From NCBI RefSeq assembly GCF_000223985.1, contig NZ_AFWV01000001.1, positions 62,001-126,000 of the forward strand: 64,000 bases of DNA, in the 5' to 3' direction. The stretch comes from Thiocapsa marina 5811 (GTDB lineage: Bacteria > Pseudomonadota > Gammaproteobacteria > Chromatiales > Chromatiaceae). The notes beneath the pieces are model-generated. The model worked only from the letters and a program-made list of their open reading frames with translations. It did no database searches and was not told the origin of the DNA. Shown one piece after another: positions 55,754-64,000 of this stretch (the first letter of the stretch is position 1; every line of letters begins with the position of its first letter). A program made the position numbers and the translations under genes.

Positions 55754-57211
55754 TCAATCGGGCAGCATCGACCAACCCGGCCGGAGCTTGGCCTGATAGA
55801 TGAAGACGTGGTGCAGGATGTATTTCATCCAATGCCCCGCCAAACCGATCTCGCCGAAGGTCAGATCCATGTCGCGACCGTATTCCGGGTATTTGTCGTA
55901 GTCCGGCACCACCGGAAACACGGTCATGGTGGCTGCGGTCCCTTTGAAGATATCCGATCCGGTCGAGGCCACGCAGGCCGCGCCGATCTCGGCCATCGAC
56001 GCCGTGTGCGTGGGCGCGGAGGCGCCCTTGATCATGTCCCGAATGCTCGTCGCCACGGCCTTGCCGATCGCCGCGGACGGCATACCGGTGCGTGGCGGTG
56101 TCGGGTTGATCGGGGTCCCGTTGGCGCTCTTCATGGGTTTGCTGATCAGATGCGGAGGCGCAAAGGCGATCCCGACCGCGAACATGTTTTTGTACAGCGG
56201 GGTCTGATAGGTCTTCGGCCAGTCCTGCGGACCCCAATCCTCGTAAGGCTTCTGCTCGTAGTCCGCGTCCACCTTCATGAAGCCGTTCGGCGCGAAGATC
56301 TTGGCGGTGATGTCCTCGCCTGATTTGTCGTACGCCTTCAAGGGCTGCCCGGCAAACGGCGGGATCAGCATGGAGAAATCGAAGTCGAGCTCGTGGAAGC
56401 TGCCGTCGAGGATCTCGTAGTGGATCTTGCCCGGCTCGACCTTGGTAACGGCCGCACGGGTGATCCATTCCATACCCCGCTCGACCATCAGGGACTCGGC
56501 GAAGACCTTGCCGTTGGTGACATAGCCGCCGCGATGGATATGGACGCCGCCCATTCCGAAATCGCCGAGCTCGTACTCGTTGCTGATCCAAACCAAGCGC
56601 GCCTTGTCGCGCACGCCCGCCTCGCGCAGCGCATGATCGATGTTGTAGATGTATTCGAAGGCGGCCCCTTGGCACGTACACATGCCATGGCCGGTGCCGA
56701 CGACAAAGGTCTTCTTCGCACCGGCCTTCATCTCCGCGATCATCTTCTGCAGGTGCTCGTTGGCCTCCTTGGCATGGTCCGGGGTGCAGACCGAGAGGCT
56801 ATAGCCGCCGTCCGGCCCGAGGCCCGGGGTTGCACCGAAGTTCAGTTTGGGGCCGGTCGCGTTGACCAGATAATCGTACTCGATCGCATCGGTCTGGCCG
56901 AGTCGGGCCGGATCCGTGTATTCGATCGTGACATAAGGCGCGGTGTGCTCTGCGCCCCCCTCGGGATGGATCGAAACGGCACCGGCCTGGCGAAAATCCA
57001 CGCCGAGCTTCTTGTAGATCGGCGCCAACTCGAAGGTCACCTGCTTCTCGGTCATCTCGCCGACGCCGACCCAGATGTTGGACGGGATCCAGTTCCACTT
57101 CGGCTTGGGCGAAACAACCGTGATCGAATGCGACTTACCGAGCCATTTTCCGAGATATCGAGCGACCGTATGCCCGGAAATGCCCGCCCCGAGGATAAGG
57201 ATTCGTGCCAT
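55754..57211 (-). CDS. sqr: Sulfide:quinone oxidoreductase
   Basis: This membrane-associated flavoprotein oxidises sulfide and passes electrons to the quinone pool. The 485-aa product has the FAD motif ILGAGISGHTVA at the N-terminus, ATGPKLNFG, and a second dinucleotide region (VVGTGHGMCTC). Candidate redox cysteines are C142, C178/C180 and, near the C-terminus, C413 (AEIGAACVAS). The long C-terminal part and the cysteine pattern differ from the short type I enzymes, so it belongs to one of the other SQR types, which I cannot name with certainty. A GAGG site precedes the ATG. It lies 92 bp after sulP in a likely operon. Confidence 0.9.
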   Translation of the reverse strand: MARILILGAGISGHTVARYLGKWLGKSHSITVVSPKPKWNWIPSNIWVGVGEMTEKQVTFELAPIYKKLGVDFRQAGAVSIHPEGGAEHTAPYVTIEYTDPARLGQTDAIEYDYLVNATGPKLNFGATPGLGPDGGYSLSVCTPDHAKEANEHLQKMIAEMKAGAKKTFVVGTGHGMCTCQGAAFEYIYNIDHALREAGVRDKARLVWISNEYELGDFGMGGVHIHRGGYVTNGKVFAESLMVERGMEWITRAAVTKVEPGKIHYEILDGSFHELDFDFSMLIPPFAGQPLKAYDKSGEDITAKIFAPNGFMKVDADYEQKPYEDWGPQDWPKTYQTPLYKNMFAVGIAFAPPHLISKPMKSANGTPINPTPPRTGMPSAAIGKAVATSIRDMIKGASAPTHTASMAEIGAACVASTGSDIFKGTAATMTVFPVVPDYDKYPEYGRDMDLTFGEIGLAGHWMKYILHHVFIYQAKLRPGWSMLPD

Positions 57212-57303
57212 CTGTGTAGCCTCGCAATGGTGGTATCAAGCCATAGACGCTAGCAAGACGCGCAGCCCCTGGCAAAGACATGGATCAATGGATTCGACAT
57301 CCG

Positions 57304-59085
57304 TCAGGGGCTTGCCGGAAGCTTGCGCTGACCGGCTCCGCACTCGATGAAGATGGGCTGCGGACAGGTTGCGCAGATGGACTTGTCCAGCTTCTGGTAG
57401 ATCGCACGGATGGCAGCGTTCTTGGCCTGGAAGACATTACGCCCGCCGGTCGCGTCGATGCAACCACAACGTTCAAGGGCATCCCAGAGCCCGGCCTTGA
57501 CGTTGATGAGATAAAGCCCGCCACCCTCGGCTTGGCGCCGCTTGGCCTCGCGCACCAGCGTCTCCCCGCCCTGCAGATCCACGAAGTTGATGCCCTCGGC
57601 AAGGACCGCCAAGTGCTTCTGCGCCGGATGCGTCGCGCGCAGCCGGTCGAATGCGCTCTCCACATGTGCCACCGAGCCGAAAAACAGCGAGCCGTCGATC
57701 CGCATGATGTGCAGCTGCGGGCATTGGGCGACGTCCGGCTCGCAGGAGAAGGCCCGATTGGGCAGGCGCGGATCCGGCGCCAAGTGAACGATGCGCGGCT
57801 TGGAGGTGCGATCCAGATAGAGTACGAGCGAGAGCAGAACCCCGGCGAAAATGGCAAACTCAAGCTCCAGGAAGAGCGCCGAGAAGAAGGTCACCGCCAA
57901 GACCGATGTCTCGCGTTTGGAGGCTTTGAGGATGTGCCCGATCTCTTTGAAATCGACGAGCCCCCAAGCGACCAGGAACAGCAATCCCGCCATTGCGGCC
58001 GTCGGCAGATAACTCGCGTAAGGCGCGACCAAGGGCACGATCCCGATCAGCAGCACGCCCGCGAAGATGGCCGCCAACGGCGTGCGCGCGCCGGCGGCAT
58101 AGTTCACGCCGCTGCGGTTGAACGAGCCGGTCGCGACGTAGGCCGAGAAGAAGGAGCCGGCGATGTTCGAGAGGCCTTGGCCGATAAATTCCTGGTTGCC
58201 GTCGATGCGGTAGCCCCCGCGCGCCGCGAGCGAGCGGCCGATCGACACCGCCTCGGTGAGTGCGAAAAGCGTGACCGCCAGAGCGGTGGGGGCCAACTCC
58301 TTGATGTGATCGAAGGTCAGATCAGGGGCCGACAGCGGCGGGAATCCCGCAGGCAAGGCCCCGACCGTCGCGATCCCGGTCACCTCGTTGCCGAGCCAGG
58401 CGTCGAGTCCAAAGGCGACCAGGCTGCCGCCGAGCATGGCGGCGATCATATATGGGATCTTCGGCAACCAACGCTTGAAGGCGATACCGATCAGAAGGGT
58501 CGAGACCGCGACCAACGTGGTCGCCGGGCTGATCTCGAGCACGTGGTGACCGAACTGGATCAGGATGTCGTGCAGGTGCCCCCCGCTGTCCATCTCGATA
58601 CCGAAGAAGTGCTTGAGCTGCTTGGCCGCAATCAAGAGCGCCGCACCGGCCGTGAAACCGACCACCACCGAATGGGAGATGAAGTTGACCAGGGTTCCCA
58701 TGCGCGCCAGACCAAGCGCAAGCTCCATGAGCCCGACCATGAAGGTCAAGGTCAAGGCAAGCGTCACGTAGTCCGGCGAGCCGGGCATCGCCATGACCGA
58801 CAAGGAGGAAAACAACACGACCGACGCCGCCGTCGTCGGCCCCGAGACCAGGTGACGCGAAGACCCGAACAACGCCGCGATGATGGCCGGCACCATCCCG
58901 GCATAGAGCCCGTATTGGGGCGGCATGCCGGCGATGGTCGCAAATGCCACGGCCTGCGGCAGCACGACCAAGGCGCCGATGACGGCGGCGAGCGCATCGC
59001 CCTTGATCTCCGTGCGCCCGACCCCGGGCAACCAGGACATAAAGGGAACGAGCCAGGACCAACGATGCGAAACCGAGTACGACAT
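57304..59085 (-). CDS. SulP family anion transporter with STAS domain and cysteine-rich tail
   Basis: The 593-aa inner-membrane transporter has about twelve hydrophobic helices with the SulP signatures (QAVAFATIAGMPPQYGLYAGMVPAIIAALFGSS; GQGLSNIAGSFFSAYVATGSFNRSGVN). A C-terminal STAS domain follows (about 455-560). SulP proteins move sulfate, bicarbonate or similar anions. Next to sqr, sulfate export after sulfide oxidation is plausible; bicarbonate is an alternative. The last 30 residues are unusual: a cysteine-rich tail (ICATCPQPIFIECG) and more cysteines in the STAS domain (FSCEPDVAQC; ERCGC), which could bind a metal. No clear ribosome-binding site is seen. Confidence 0.9.
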   Translation of the reverse strand: MSYSVSHRWSWLVPFMSWLPGVGRTEIKGDALAAVIGALVVLPQAVAFATIAGMPPQYGLYAGMVPAIIAALFGSSRHLVSGPTTAASVVLFSSLSVMAMPGSPDYVTLALTLTFMVGLMELALGLARMGTLVNFISHSVVVGFTAGAALLIAAKQLKHFFGIEMDSGGHLHDILIQFGHHVLEISPATTLVAVSTLLIGIAFKRWLPKIPYMIAAMLGGSLVAFGLDAWLGNEVTGIATVGALPAGFPPLSAPDLTFDHIKELAPTALAVTLFALTEAVSIGRSLAARGGYRIDGNQEFIGQGLSNIAGSFFSAYVATGSFNRSGVNYAAGARTPLAAIFAGVLLIGIVPLVAPYASYLPTAAMAGLLFLVAWGLVDFKEIGHILKASKRETSVLAVTFFSALFLELEFAIFAGVLLSLVLYLDRTSKPRIVHLAPDPRLPNRAFSCEPDVAQCPQLHIMRIDGSLFFGSVAHVESAFDRLRATHPAQKHLAVLAEGINFVDLQGGETLVREAKRRQAEGGGLYLINVKAGLWDALERCGCIDATGGRNVFQAKNAAIRAIYQKLDKSICATCPQPIFIECGAGQRKLPASP

Positions 59086-59346
59086 GATTGCGGCATCTCA
59101 ATGAGGAAGATCGGAAGCGACGACCGACAGGTGCCGCCGATGTTGCCGAGGTGACCGACCTGCGGCTCGGCGGCGATCGTTACAGGCCGAACACGCCGCG
59201 CACCAACCCCCCGAATTGTACGCGATTCAACCCCGGCACCGTCGTGTCGATCGTGTCGATCCGCCGAACCGACCATGCGCCTACTTCTGCGTTGCAACCC
59301 GGGACGGTTATATTGATCTCCAGCGCGACCACAGGGACCGCCGAAC

Positions 59347-60348
59347 ATGGCACATCGGACATCGCTCGCTATCTTGATCTGCACCTACAACAACGCACGG
59401 CTTCTGGAACGCACCCTGGATGCGCTTCGCCGGCAGCGGGTGGCGCCGTCCGTGGATTGGCGGGTGGTGGTGATCGACAACAATTGCACCGACGACACCC
59501 CGGCGGTCGTCGATCGCTTTCGACCCTTATTCGATGTCCCCTTGACCCGCGTACCCGAGCCGCGGCAAGGGCTCACGCCGGCACGGGCGAGAGGCGTGCT
59601 GAGCACTCAAAGCGACTGGCTTGCGTTCGTCGACGACGACTGCCTGCTTGCCGATGACTGGATTGATCAAGCCGCGATCTTCGCGTCGGAACACCCCGAA
59701 TGCGGGGCATTCAGCGGAAAGGTCATTCTCGAATGGGAGGACGCCGATCCACCCGCCTACACCGACGGTTACGGCTGGGCCTATGCCGAGACGGACCTCG
59801 GCGACCGGCCGCTGCGCCGGGATTGGCTCGCAGGGGCCGGCATGGTTCTGCGTCGCACCACGCTGGCGCAGAGCGGCTGGATCGATCGGCAGCTTCTCGA
59901 CGACCGGATCGGCAAACGCCTGATCTCGGGCGGGGACGTGGAGATCGGCCTGCGCATCGCGCGCATCGCCGAGGTCTGGTACAACCCGGCTTGCCGGCTG
60001 CGACATCTGATCCCGGCTGACCGCACCACGCGGCGTTACCTGCGCCGGATGATCTTTGGCTTGGGTGCGAGCGGCCACAATACCGGAGCGCTGACCTGGA
60101 CCGGCACCTATCCGGGCTGGCTTGTGCGTTCTACTGTTCAGTCGATGCGACTCTTCGGTCAGGAGCTGCGGCGCCTCGTCGGCGATGTCTATCATCGCCG
60201 CCCCGGCCGCGACATCGGGATTGCACTCGGTTTCGTCGCAGGCTGGTGGTGGGCGATGTGGCAGATGCTCTTCATGAGCCGGCTCGCAAGGCGTCGGCTG
60301 CTCGGCGGCATCCTCGCGGCGCCCGCGAGCCGTTCAGTCCGGGTTTGA
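59347..60348 (+). CDS. Family 2 glycosyltransferase
   Basis: The 333-aa product has a GT-A domain: ILICTYNNARLLERTLDAL at the N-terminus, the nucleotide-binding VVVIDNNCTDDT, the metal-binding DDDC (about residue 98), and GAGMVLRR, with SGGDVEIGLRI in place of the usual ED motif. Hydrophobic C-terminal helices (about 290-310) may associate it with the membrane. The sugar and acceptor are unknown. It stands alone, divergent from sulP, with an AGGGA site before the ATG. Confidence 0.9.
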   Translation: MAHRTSLAILICTYNNARLLERTLDALRRQRVAPSVDWRVVVIDNNCTDDTPAVVDRFRPLFDVPLTRVPEPRQGLTPARARGVLSTQSDWLAFVDDDCLLADDWIDQAAIFASEHPECGAFSGKVILEWEDADPPAYTDGYGWAYAETDLGDRPLRRDWLAGAGMVLRRTTLAQSGWIDRQLLDDRIGKRLISGGDVEIGLRIARIAEVWYNPACRLRHLIPADRTTRRYLRRMIFGLGASGHNTGALTWTGTYPGWLVRSTVQSMRLFGQELRRLVGDVYHRRPGRDIGIALGFVAGWWWAMWQMLFMSRLARRRLLGGILAAPASRSVRV

Positions 60349-60512
60349 CGACCCGACCGATTCCCCGATGACGCTGAAGATCTGCCATCCCCTGCGAAGA
60401 TCGGCACCTCTCCCTGTGCCGAGGGTGAGCCTGACTCCATCGGCGTCTCCATACTCGGACGCGCGCCGCGCTTGAAGCCGCGCGGTCAGGACCCCGCTGG
60501 ACAAGAGACCCG

Positions 60513-62240
60513 ATGGACATCACGAACCAGATTATCCTCGTCGCCTCCCTGGTGCTCTTTGCGAGCATCCTGGACAGCGTCGTCACCAGCCGCTTCGGTG
60601 TGCCCCTGCTGCTGGTCTTTCTTTTTATCGGGATGTTGCTCGGGGAGGAGGGGCCAGGCGGAATCCACTTCGACGACGTCCAGATCGCACACCTGTTCGG
60701 CAGCTTAGCCCTGGCGATCATCCTCTTCGACGGCGGTCTCGTGACGCCGTTTCGGAACTTTCGCGTCGGCCTCAAGCCTGCGGTCGGTTTAGCCACCGTC
60801 GGCGTCCTGATTACGGCTGCGGTGACGGGGCTCTTCGCAGCTTGGTGGCTCGGACTGCATTGGATGGAAGGCCTCTTGCTGGGCGCGATCGTCGGATCGA
60901 CCGATGCCGCCGCAGTCTTCTCGCTGCTGCGTTCGCAGGGGCTCGAGCTCAAGCAGCGGGTCGGCGCCACGCTCGAGATCGAGTCCGGCAGCAACGACCC
61001 CATGGCCATCTTTCTGACGATCGTACTCATGGAGCTGATCATCAGCGGCAGCGACGATATCGGCTTGGTGCTGCTGCTGGAGTTCGTGCGTCAGATGGGG
61101 CTCGGCGCCCTGTTCGGGATCATCGGCGGCTTGGGTCTGGTGCGCCTGATCAATCGCCTGGAGATGTCGACCGGGCTTTATCCGTTGGCCGTCATGGCCG
61201 GCGGCCTGAGCATCTTCGGGATCACCTCGGTGCTGCAGGGCAGCGGTTTCCTGGCCATCTATCTCGCCGGCCTGGTGATCGGCAACCGGCCGCTGCAGTC
61301 GAGCCAGTACATCAAACGCTTCCACGACGGCATCGCCCGGCTGTCGCAGATCGGGATGTTTCTGATGCTCGGACTCCTGGTGACTCCTTCCGAGCTCTTA
61401 CCCGTCGCCTCGGATGCCTTGTTGTTCGCCGCGGTCCTGACCCTGGCCGCCCGCCCGCTTGCGGTCTGGCTTTGCCTGCTGCCGTTCCGATTTCCATGGC
61501 GCGAGCAGGTCTTCGTCGGCTGGGTCGGGTTGCGCGGGGCAGTGCCGATCATTCTGGCGCTCTTCCCGCTTCTCGCCGGGATGGACCAGGCGTCCATGTA
61601 TTTCAACATCGTCTTCTTCGTGGTGCTGGTGTCGCTGCTCATCCAGGGGTGGACGGTCGCCTCCTCCGCCCGCCGGCTGGGGCTGGAGGTGCCGCCGACC
61701 AGTCATCAGGTGCAGCGTGTGGAGCTCGATATTCCGGGCCAGCGCGAGCTCGAGCTGGTCGGTTATCGTCTGGCGAAAGACACACCCGTCGTGGTCGAGC
61801 GGCGCGATGCAGTGCGGCTCCCGAAGAACGCGCGGGTGGCGGCGGTTCTGCGCGGGAAACACCTGATCGAGACCCTCGACCTGTCCGACCTGAGACCGGA
61901 CGACTATCTTTACCTCATCGCCGACCCGGCCGACCTTGCCGATTTGGATCGGCTCTTCGTCGCAAGCGCGGCGCCCGAGCGCTTATCGGATCAGGTCTTC
62001 TTCGGCGAGTTCGTGCTCAACGGCGAGGCGCGGGTCGGGGATCTGGCAGCCGCCTACGCGCTGGATCTACGCGGCTCGGACCATGCCCTGACATTGGATG
62101 CCTTCATCAGGCGTGACCTGCACACCGCCCACCCCGTGATCGGCGACAGACTCCAACTCAAAACGGTCGATCTGGTGGTACGGGAGGTCGAAGGCGACCG
62201 AATCCTCAAGGTCGGCTTGAAGCTGGTGCGCAGCGGCTGA
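60513..62240 (+). CDS. K+/H+ (cation/proton) antiporter, NhaP2/CvrA type
   Basis: The 575-aa product has an N-terminal CPA1-type transport domain of about twelve helices, with the acidic motif ALAIILFDGGL and the ion-site region GAIVGSTDAAAVFSLL...SNDPMA. A cytosolic C-terminal part follows, containing a TrkA-C-like domain (about 400-480: VELDIPGQRELELVGYRL) and a CorC-like end. This layout matches the potassium/proton antiporter NhaP2/CvrA used in volume and pH control. The ATG at 60513 follows AAGAGA. It stands alone. Confidence 0.92.
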   Translation: MDITNQIILVASLVLFASILDSVVTSRFGVPLLLVFLFIGMLLGEEGPGGIHFDDVQIAHLFGSLALAIILFDGGLVTPFRNFRVGLKPAVGLATVGVLITAAVTGLFAAWWLGLHWMEGLLLGAIVGSTDAAAVFSLLRSQGLELKQRVGATLEIESGSNDPMAIFLTIVLMELIISGSDDIGLVLLLEFVRQMGLGALFGIIGGLGLVRLINRLEMSTGLYPLAVMAGGLSIFGITSVLQGSGFLAIYLAGLVIGNRPLQSSQYIKRFHDGIARLSQIGMFLMLGLLVTPSELLPVASDALLFAAVLTLAARPLAVWLCLLPFRFPWREQVFVGWVGLRGAVPIILALFPLLAGMDQASMYFNIVFFVVLVSLLIQGWTVASSARRLGLEVPPTSHQVQRVELDIPGQRELELVGYRLAKDTPVVVERRDAVRLPKNARVAAVLRGKHLIETLDLSDLRPDDYLYLIADPADLADLDRLFVASAAPERLSDQVFFGEFVLNGEARVGDLAAAYALDLRGSDHALTLDAFIRRDLHTAHPVIGDRLQLKTVDLVVREVEGDRILKVGLKLVRSG

Positions 62241-62343
62241 TCTCAGCGCGGGAGTCTTTGGTCGTTTTCGGAATCGGCCCTGAAGCCCATCCCGCAAGCC
62301 GCGGCGAAAACCCGCCGCGGCACGGGGCGATCGACACCGCGCC

Positions 62344-62608
62344 TCACCAATCAGCCGACGCATTGAGTGCGGCCCTGGCCTCCTCGCTCGGAAACAGGAC
62401 GACGCCCGCCTCGTCGATCAGCGAGATCGCCAGGGTGGGGCAACCCTCCGCAGCGGCTCGCATGATGTGCTGGTCGCCCAGCCCCCCCGTCGGGAGAGCC
62501 TTAAGGTCGTCCCCGACTATCGTGCTCTTTGAAGGCTTGGGGGCAGGCCACCCAGCAGGTCCCGCAGCCGATGCAGGCGGCGTCGATAACCTCGATTTTA
62601 CTGATCAT
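62344..62608 (-). pseudogene. Ferredoxin [4Fe-4S] gene with a one-base frameshift
   Basis: From the ATG at 62608 the frame reads MISKIEVIDAACIGCG, then TCWVACPQAFKEHDS, with the CxxCxxCxxxCP cluster motif. It then hits a stop at 62501-62503. Shifting by one base in the G run at 62511-62514 restores a frame (DDLKALPTGGLGDQHIM; AAAEGCPTLAISLIDEAG; ALNASADW) with the final cluster cysteine and a natural stop at 62344. The interval is 265 nt, one base more than a multiple of three. It is either a real inactivating mutation or a sequencing error in a homopolymer. The intact protein would be an 87-aa low-potential electron carrier. Confidence 0.75.
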
Positions 62609-62801
62609 AAGTGCAAGCAATCCGTATTCGAATTCGTTGAGCGGCCCGAGCCGCGCGCGTCGGGCGCAAAGATTACGCCGCACGCCGCCATGGCGCAACG
62701 CTGCAAGCCCCAACCTCATCCCGATGCGGGCCTGACGAATCGCGTCCGCGGGTGTACCTTACGCGATCCTCAAGATTCAGGCGAAACGCAGGAGACGCTT
62801 C

Positions 62802-63284
62802 ATGTCCGACGCCCCGTTCGAGCTCGTCGACGCCAAAGACAACTTCATCGACAGCGACTGGTTCCATCAGTGCCGCGAGACCCGCACACCCTTCGTCGTC
62901 GTGCGTAGCGGCGAACACTCGGCGGATGTCCTCTGGGATTACATCACGTTGCCGCCCGAGTGCGACGCGGCGCTGCGGGAGAACCTGCCCGCATTGGAGC
63001 GTGACGCCCGCGCCATCTTCGATCGCTACGCCATTCCAGAGTCCTATCTCCGCGTCAAGGCTACCCTGATCGGCTTCGATCGCCTGCCGTTCGATCGCGC
63101 CAAGAGTGCGGCGGCAGAGCTCTACAACCTGATCGCCGCCTACCTTCCTCCGGCGGCCGAGGCCGTCCCCGCCGGCACGATGCTGCACGACGCGCACGCG
63201 GAAACCGACGCACGTCGGGACACCGCAGCGTCGACATCGCGCCGCCTCTGGGTCGAAGCGGTCAGCACCTCCTCTGCGGCCTGA
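62802..63284 (+). CDS. Protein of unknown function upstream of nrdB
   Basis: A strong AGGAGA ribosome-binding site precedes the ATG. The 160-aa product is soluble and acidic. It has a recognisable core (FIDSDWFHQCRETRTPFVVVRSGEHSADVLWDYITLPP; YLRVKATLIGFDRLPFDRAKSAAAELYNLIAAYLP) followed by a low-complexity tail. I do not recognise a family. It is a separate unit from nrdB, which starts behind its own control boxes. Confidence 0.65.
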   Translation: MSDAPFELVDAKDNFIDSDWFHQCRETRTPFVVVRSGEHSADVLWDYITLPPECDAALRENLPALERDARAIFDRYAIPESYLRVKATLIGFDRLPFDRAKSAAAELYNLIAAYLPPAAEAVPAGTMLHDAHAETDARRDTAASTSRRLWVEAVSTSSAA

Positions 63285-63302
63285 CATCCGGCAGCGCACG
63301 AA

Positions 63303-63352
63303 AACACAACATAGGGTTCAGCGTTTCCGGATTCTCCACAAGATATTGTGTT
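63303..63352 (+). promoter_or_regulatory. Two NrdR-box-like sites upstream of nrdB
   Basis: CACAAGATATTGTG (63337-63350) is a near-perfect NrdR-type palindrome. A weaker match (CACAACATAGGGTT, 63305-63318) starts exactly 32 bases earlier. Paired boxes about three helical turns apart are the usual NrdR operator arrangement at ribonucleotide reductase genes. Confidence 0.7.
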
Positions 63353-63497
63353 CATGAGCACTGGACATCCGCGACGAATGCCCTAAACTCCCGTGTCACG
63401 AACGCACCGGAGCGACCACCGACATGTTTGGCCGACGGCCGTCGGAAGCCCCCTGCATGCCGAGCTCGCCAACCGAATCCCATCGAGGAGACACATG

Positions 63498-64000
63498 ATG
63501 CTGAACTGGGACGACCCACTCGCCACGACCGGATCCGCCGCCCGAGATCACCGGGGGTCTTGCCTCGTCGATCCGACCGCCCCCCGCGAAGACTGGTCCA
63601 CCGACGAGCCGTCCCGCACGCCGACGGCAACCGCGCCTCGCCCGGCCCTCGGCAACGCGCATGTGCGTCCCGGCCAAGGCTTGGTCAGCAATACCGACTT
63701 GATGGCGACGGCCGGCGCAGCCCCTGTGGTCGACCCCAACCCATTCCCTGCGTCCGCAACGCAGCAGAGCGAGCTGCCGATCGGCGACACACTGCTGCCG
63801 GCCGAGCCGCGGTTGCACAGTCAGCAGACGGATGACGGCATCGTGGGCGGTGCCACTGGTCTCGAGTCGCTCGAGATGGGCGCGGGACGGGTGCGCGTCG
63901 ACGACAAGAAGATCATCAACTGCCACGCGGATCTCAACCAACTCGTCCCCTTTAAGTACGAGTGGGCCTGGCAAAAGTATCTCGACGCCTGCGCCAACCA
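63498..64000 (+). CDS. nrdB: Class I ribonucleotide reductase beta subunit (3' end outside window)
   Basis: NrdB holds the metal cofactor that generates the radical used by NrdA to reduce ribonucleotides. Only the first 167 residues are in the window. They begin MLNWDDPLA and continue through a long disordered N-terminal extension rich in P, T and A to the conserved start of the diiron domain ([30 protein letters not shown]), which is typical of the group with this N-terminal extension. I prefer the second ATG (63498) for spacing from GAGGAG; 63495 is the alternative. NrdR-like boxes lie upstream. Confidence 0.88.
   Translation, partial: MLNWDDPLATTGSAARDHRGSCLVDPTAPREDWSTDEPSRTPTATAPRPALGNAHVRPGQGLVSNTDLMATAGAAPVVDPNPFPASATQQSELPIGDTLLPAEPRLHSQQTDDGIVGGATGLESLEMGAGRVRVDDKKIINCHADLNQLVPFKYEWAWQKYLDACAN

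Overview
The window is a 64-kb, high-GC piece of a gammaproteobacterial chromosome. It combines a form IA RuBisCO cluster (cbbR, cbbLS, cbbQ, cbbO), a sulfide:quinone oxidoreductase next to a SulP anion transporter, a Hup-type membrane-bound [NiFe] uptake hydrogenase and several multiheme cytochromes. This points to a sulfur-oxidising autotroph. A purple sulfur bacterium of the Chromatiaceae (Thiocapsa- or Allochromatium-like) is the best inference, but no photosynthesis gene is present in the window to confirm it.

Layout. 1-9.3 kb is a defence island: the 3' part of hsdS (type I restriction-modification specificity subunit), a decayed SIR2-like fragment, and a complete Wadjet plasmid-defence operon (jetA, jetB, jetC, jetD) whose middle is interrupted by a hairpin repeat and a DUF29 gene. 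9.3-14.2 kb holds a DUF945 gene, dxs, and a thioredoxin-fold/CcdA-like membrane fusion coupled to cbbR. 14.2-22 kb is the Calvin-cycle block cbbR < > cbbL-cbbS-cbbQ-cbbO, with a Fic-family gene inserted antisense between cbbQ and cbbO. 22-25.4 kb has a small hydrolase, DUF2177 and AI-2E-type membrane proteins, and a secreted Pro-Gly-Tyr repeat protein. 25.4-31.7 kb is the sigma-E envelope-stress operon (rpoE-rseA-rseB-rseC-degP), divergent from nadB as in enterobacteria.

31.7-41 kb carries gluconeogenic PEP metabolism (ppsA, GTP-type PEP carboxykinase plus an unknown partner gene) and a large PAS/GAF/GGDEF/EAL protein. 41.6-45.5 kb is a three-gene membrane redox module: a heptaheme cytochrome, a cytochrome b561-type protein and an octaheme cytochrome. 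46-47.8 kb has arsM and a DUF1415 gene. 48-55.3 kb is hupS-hupL-hupC-hupD-hupH followed by the sigma-54 activator gene hupR, with a good -24/-12 promoter before hupS. 55.5-59.1 kb reads sulP > sqr > a 53-aa protein on the minus strand. 59.3 kb to the end has a glycosyltransferase, a cation/proton antiporter, a frameshifted ferredoxin, an unknown gene, and the start of nrdB behind a pair of NrdR-like boxes.

The most unusual signal is a family of four dispersed elements (about 191-193 bp in three copies, one shorter). Each is built of two hairpins whose ends read TAAACCGCG...CGCGGTTTA. Every copy sits at a gene 3' end and supplies the TAA stop codon of a flanking gene (fic, arsM, the DUF1415 gene, hupR). 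Two copies in inverted orientation bracket arsM. Other repeat families (a GTAGGGTGGAC REP type, and a two-hairpin element shared by the defence island and the hup operon) also lie in intercistronic gaps.
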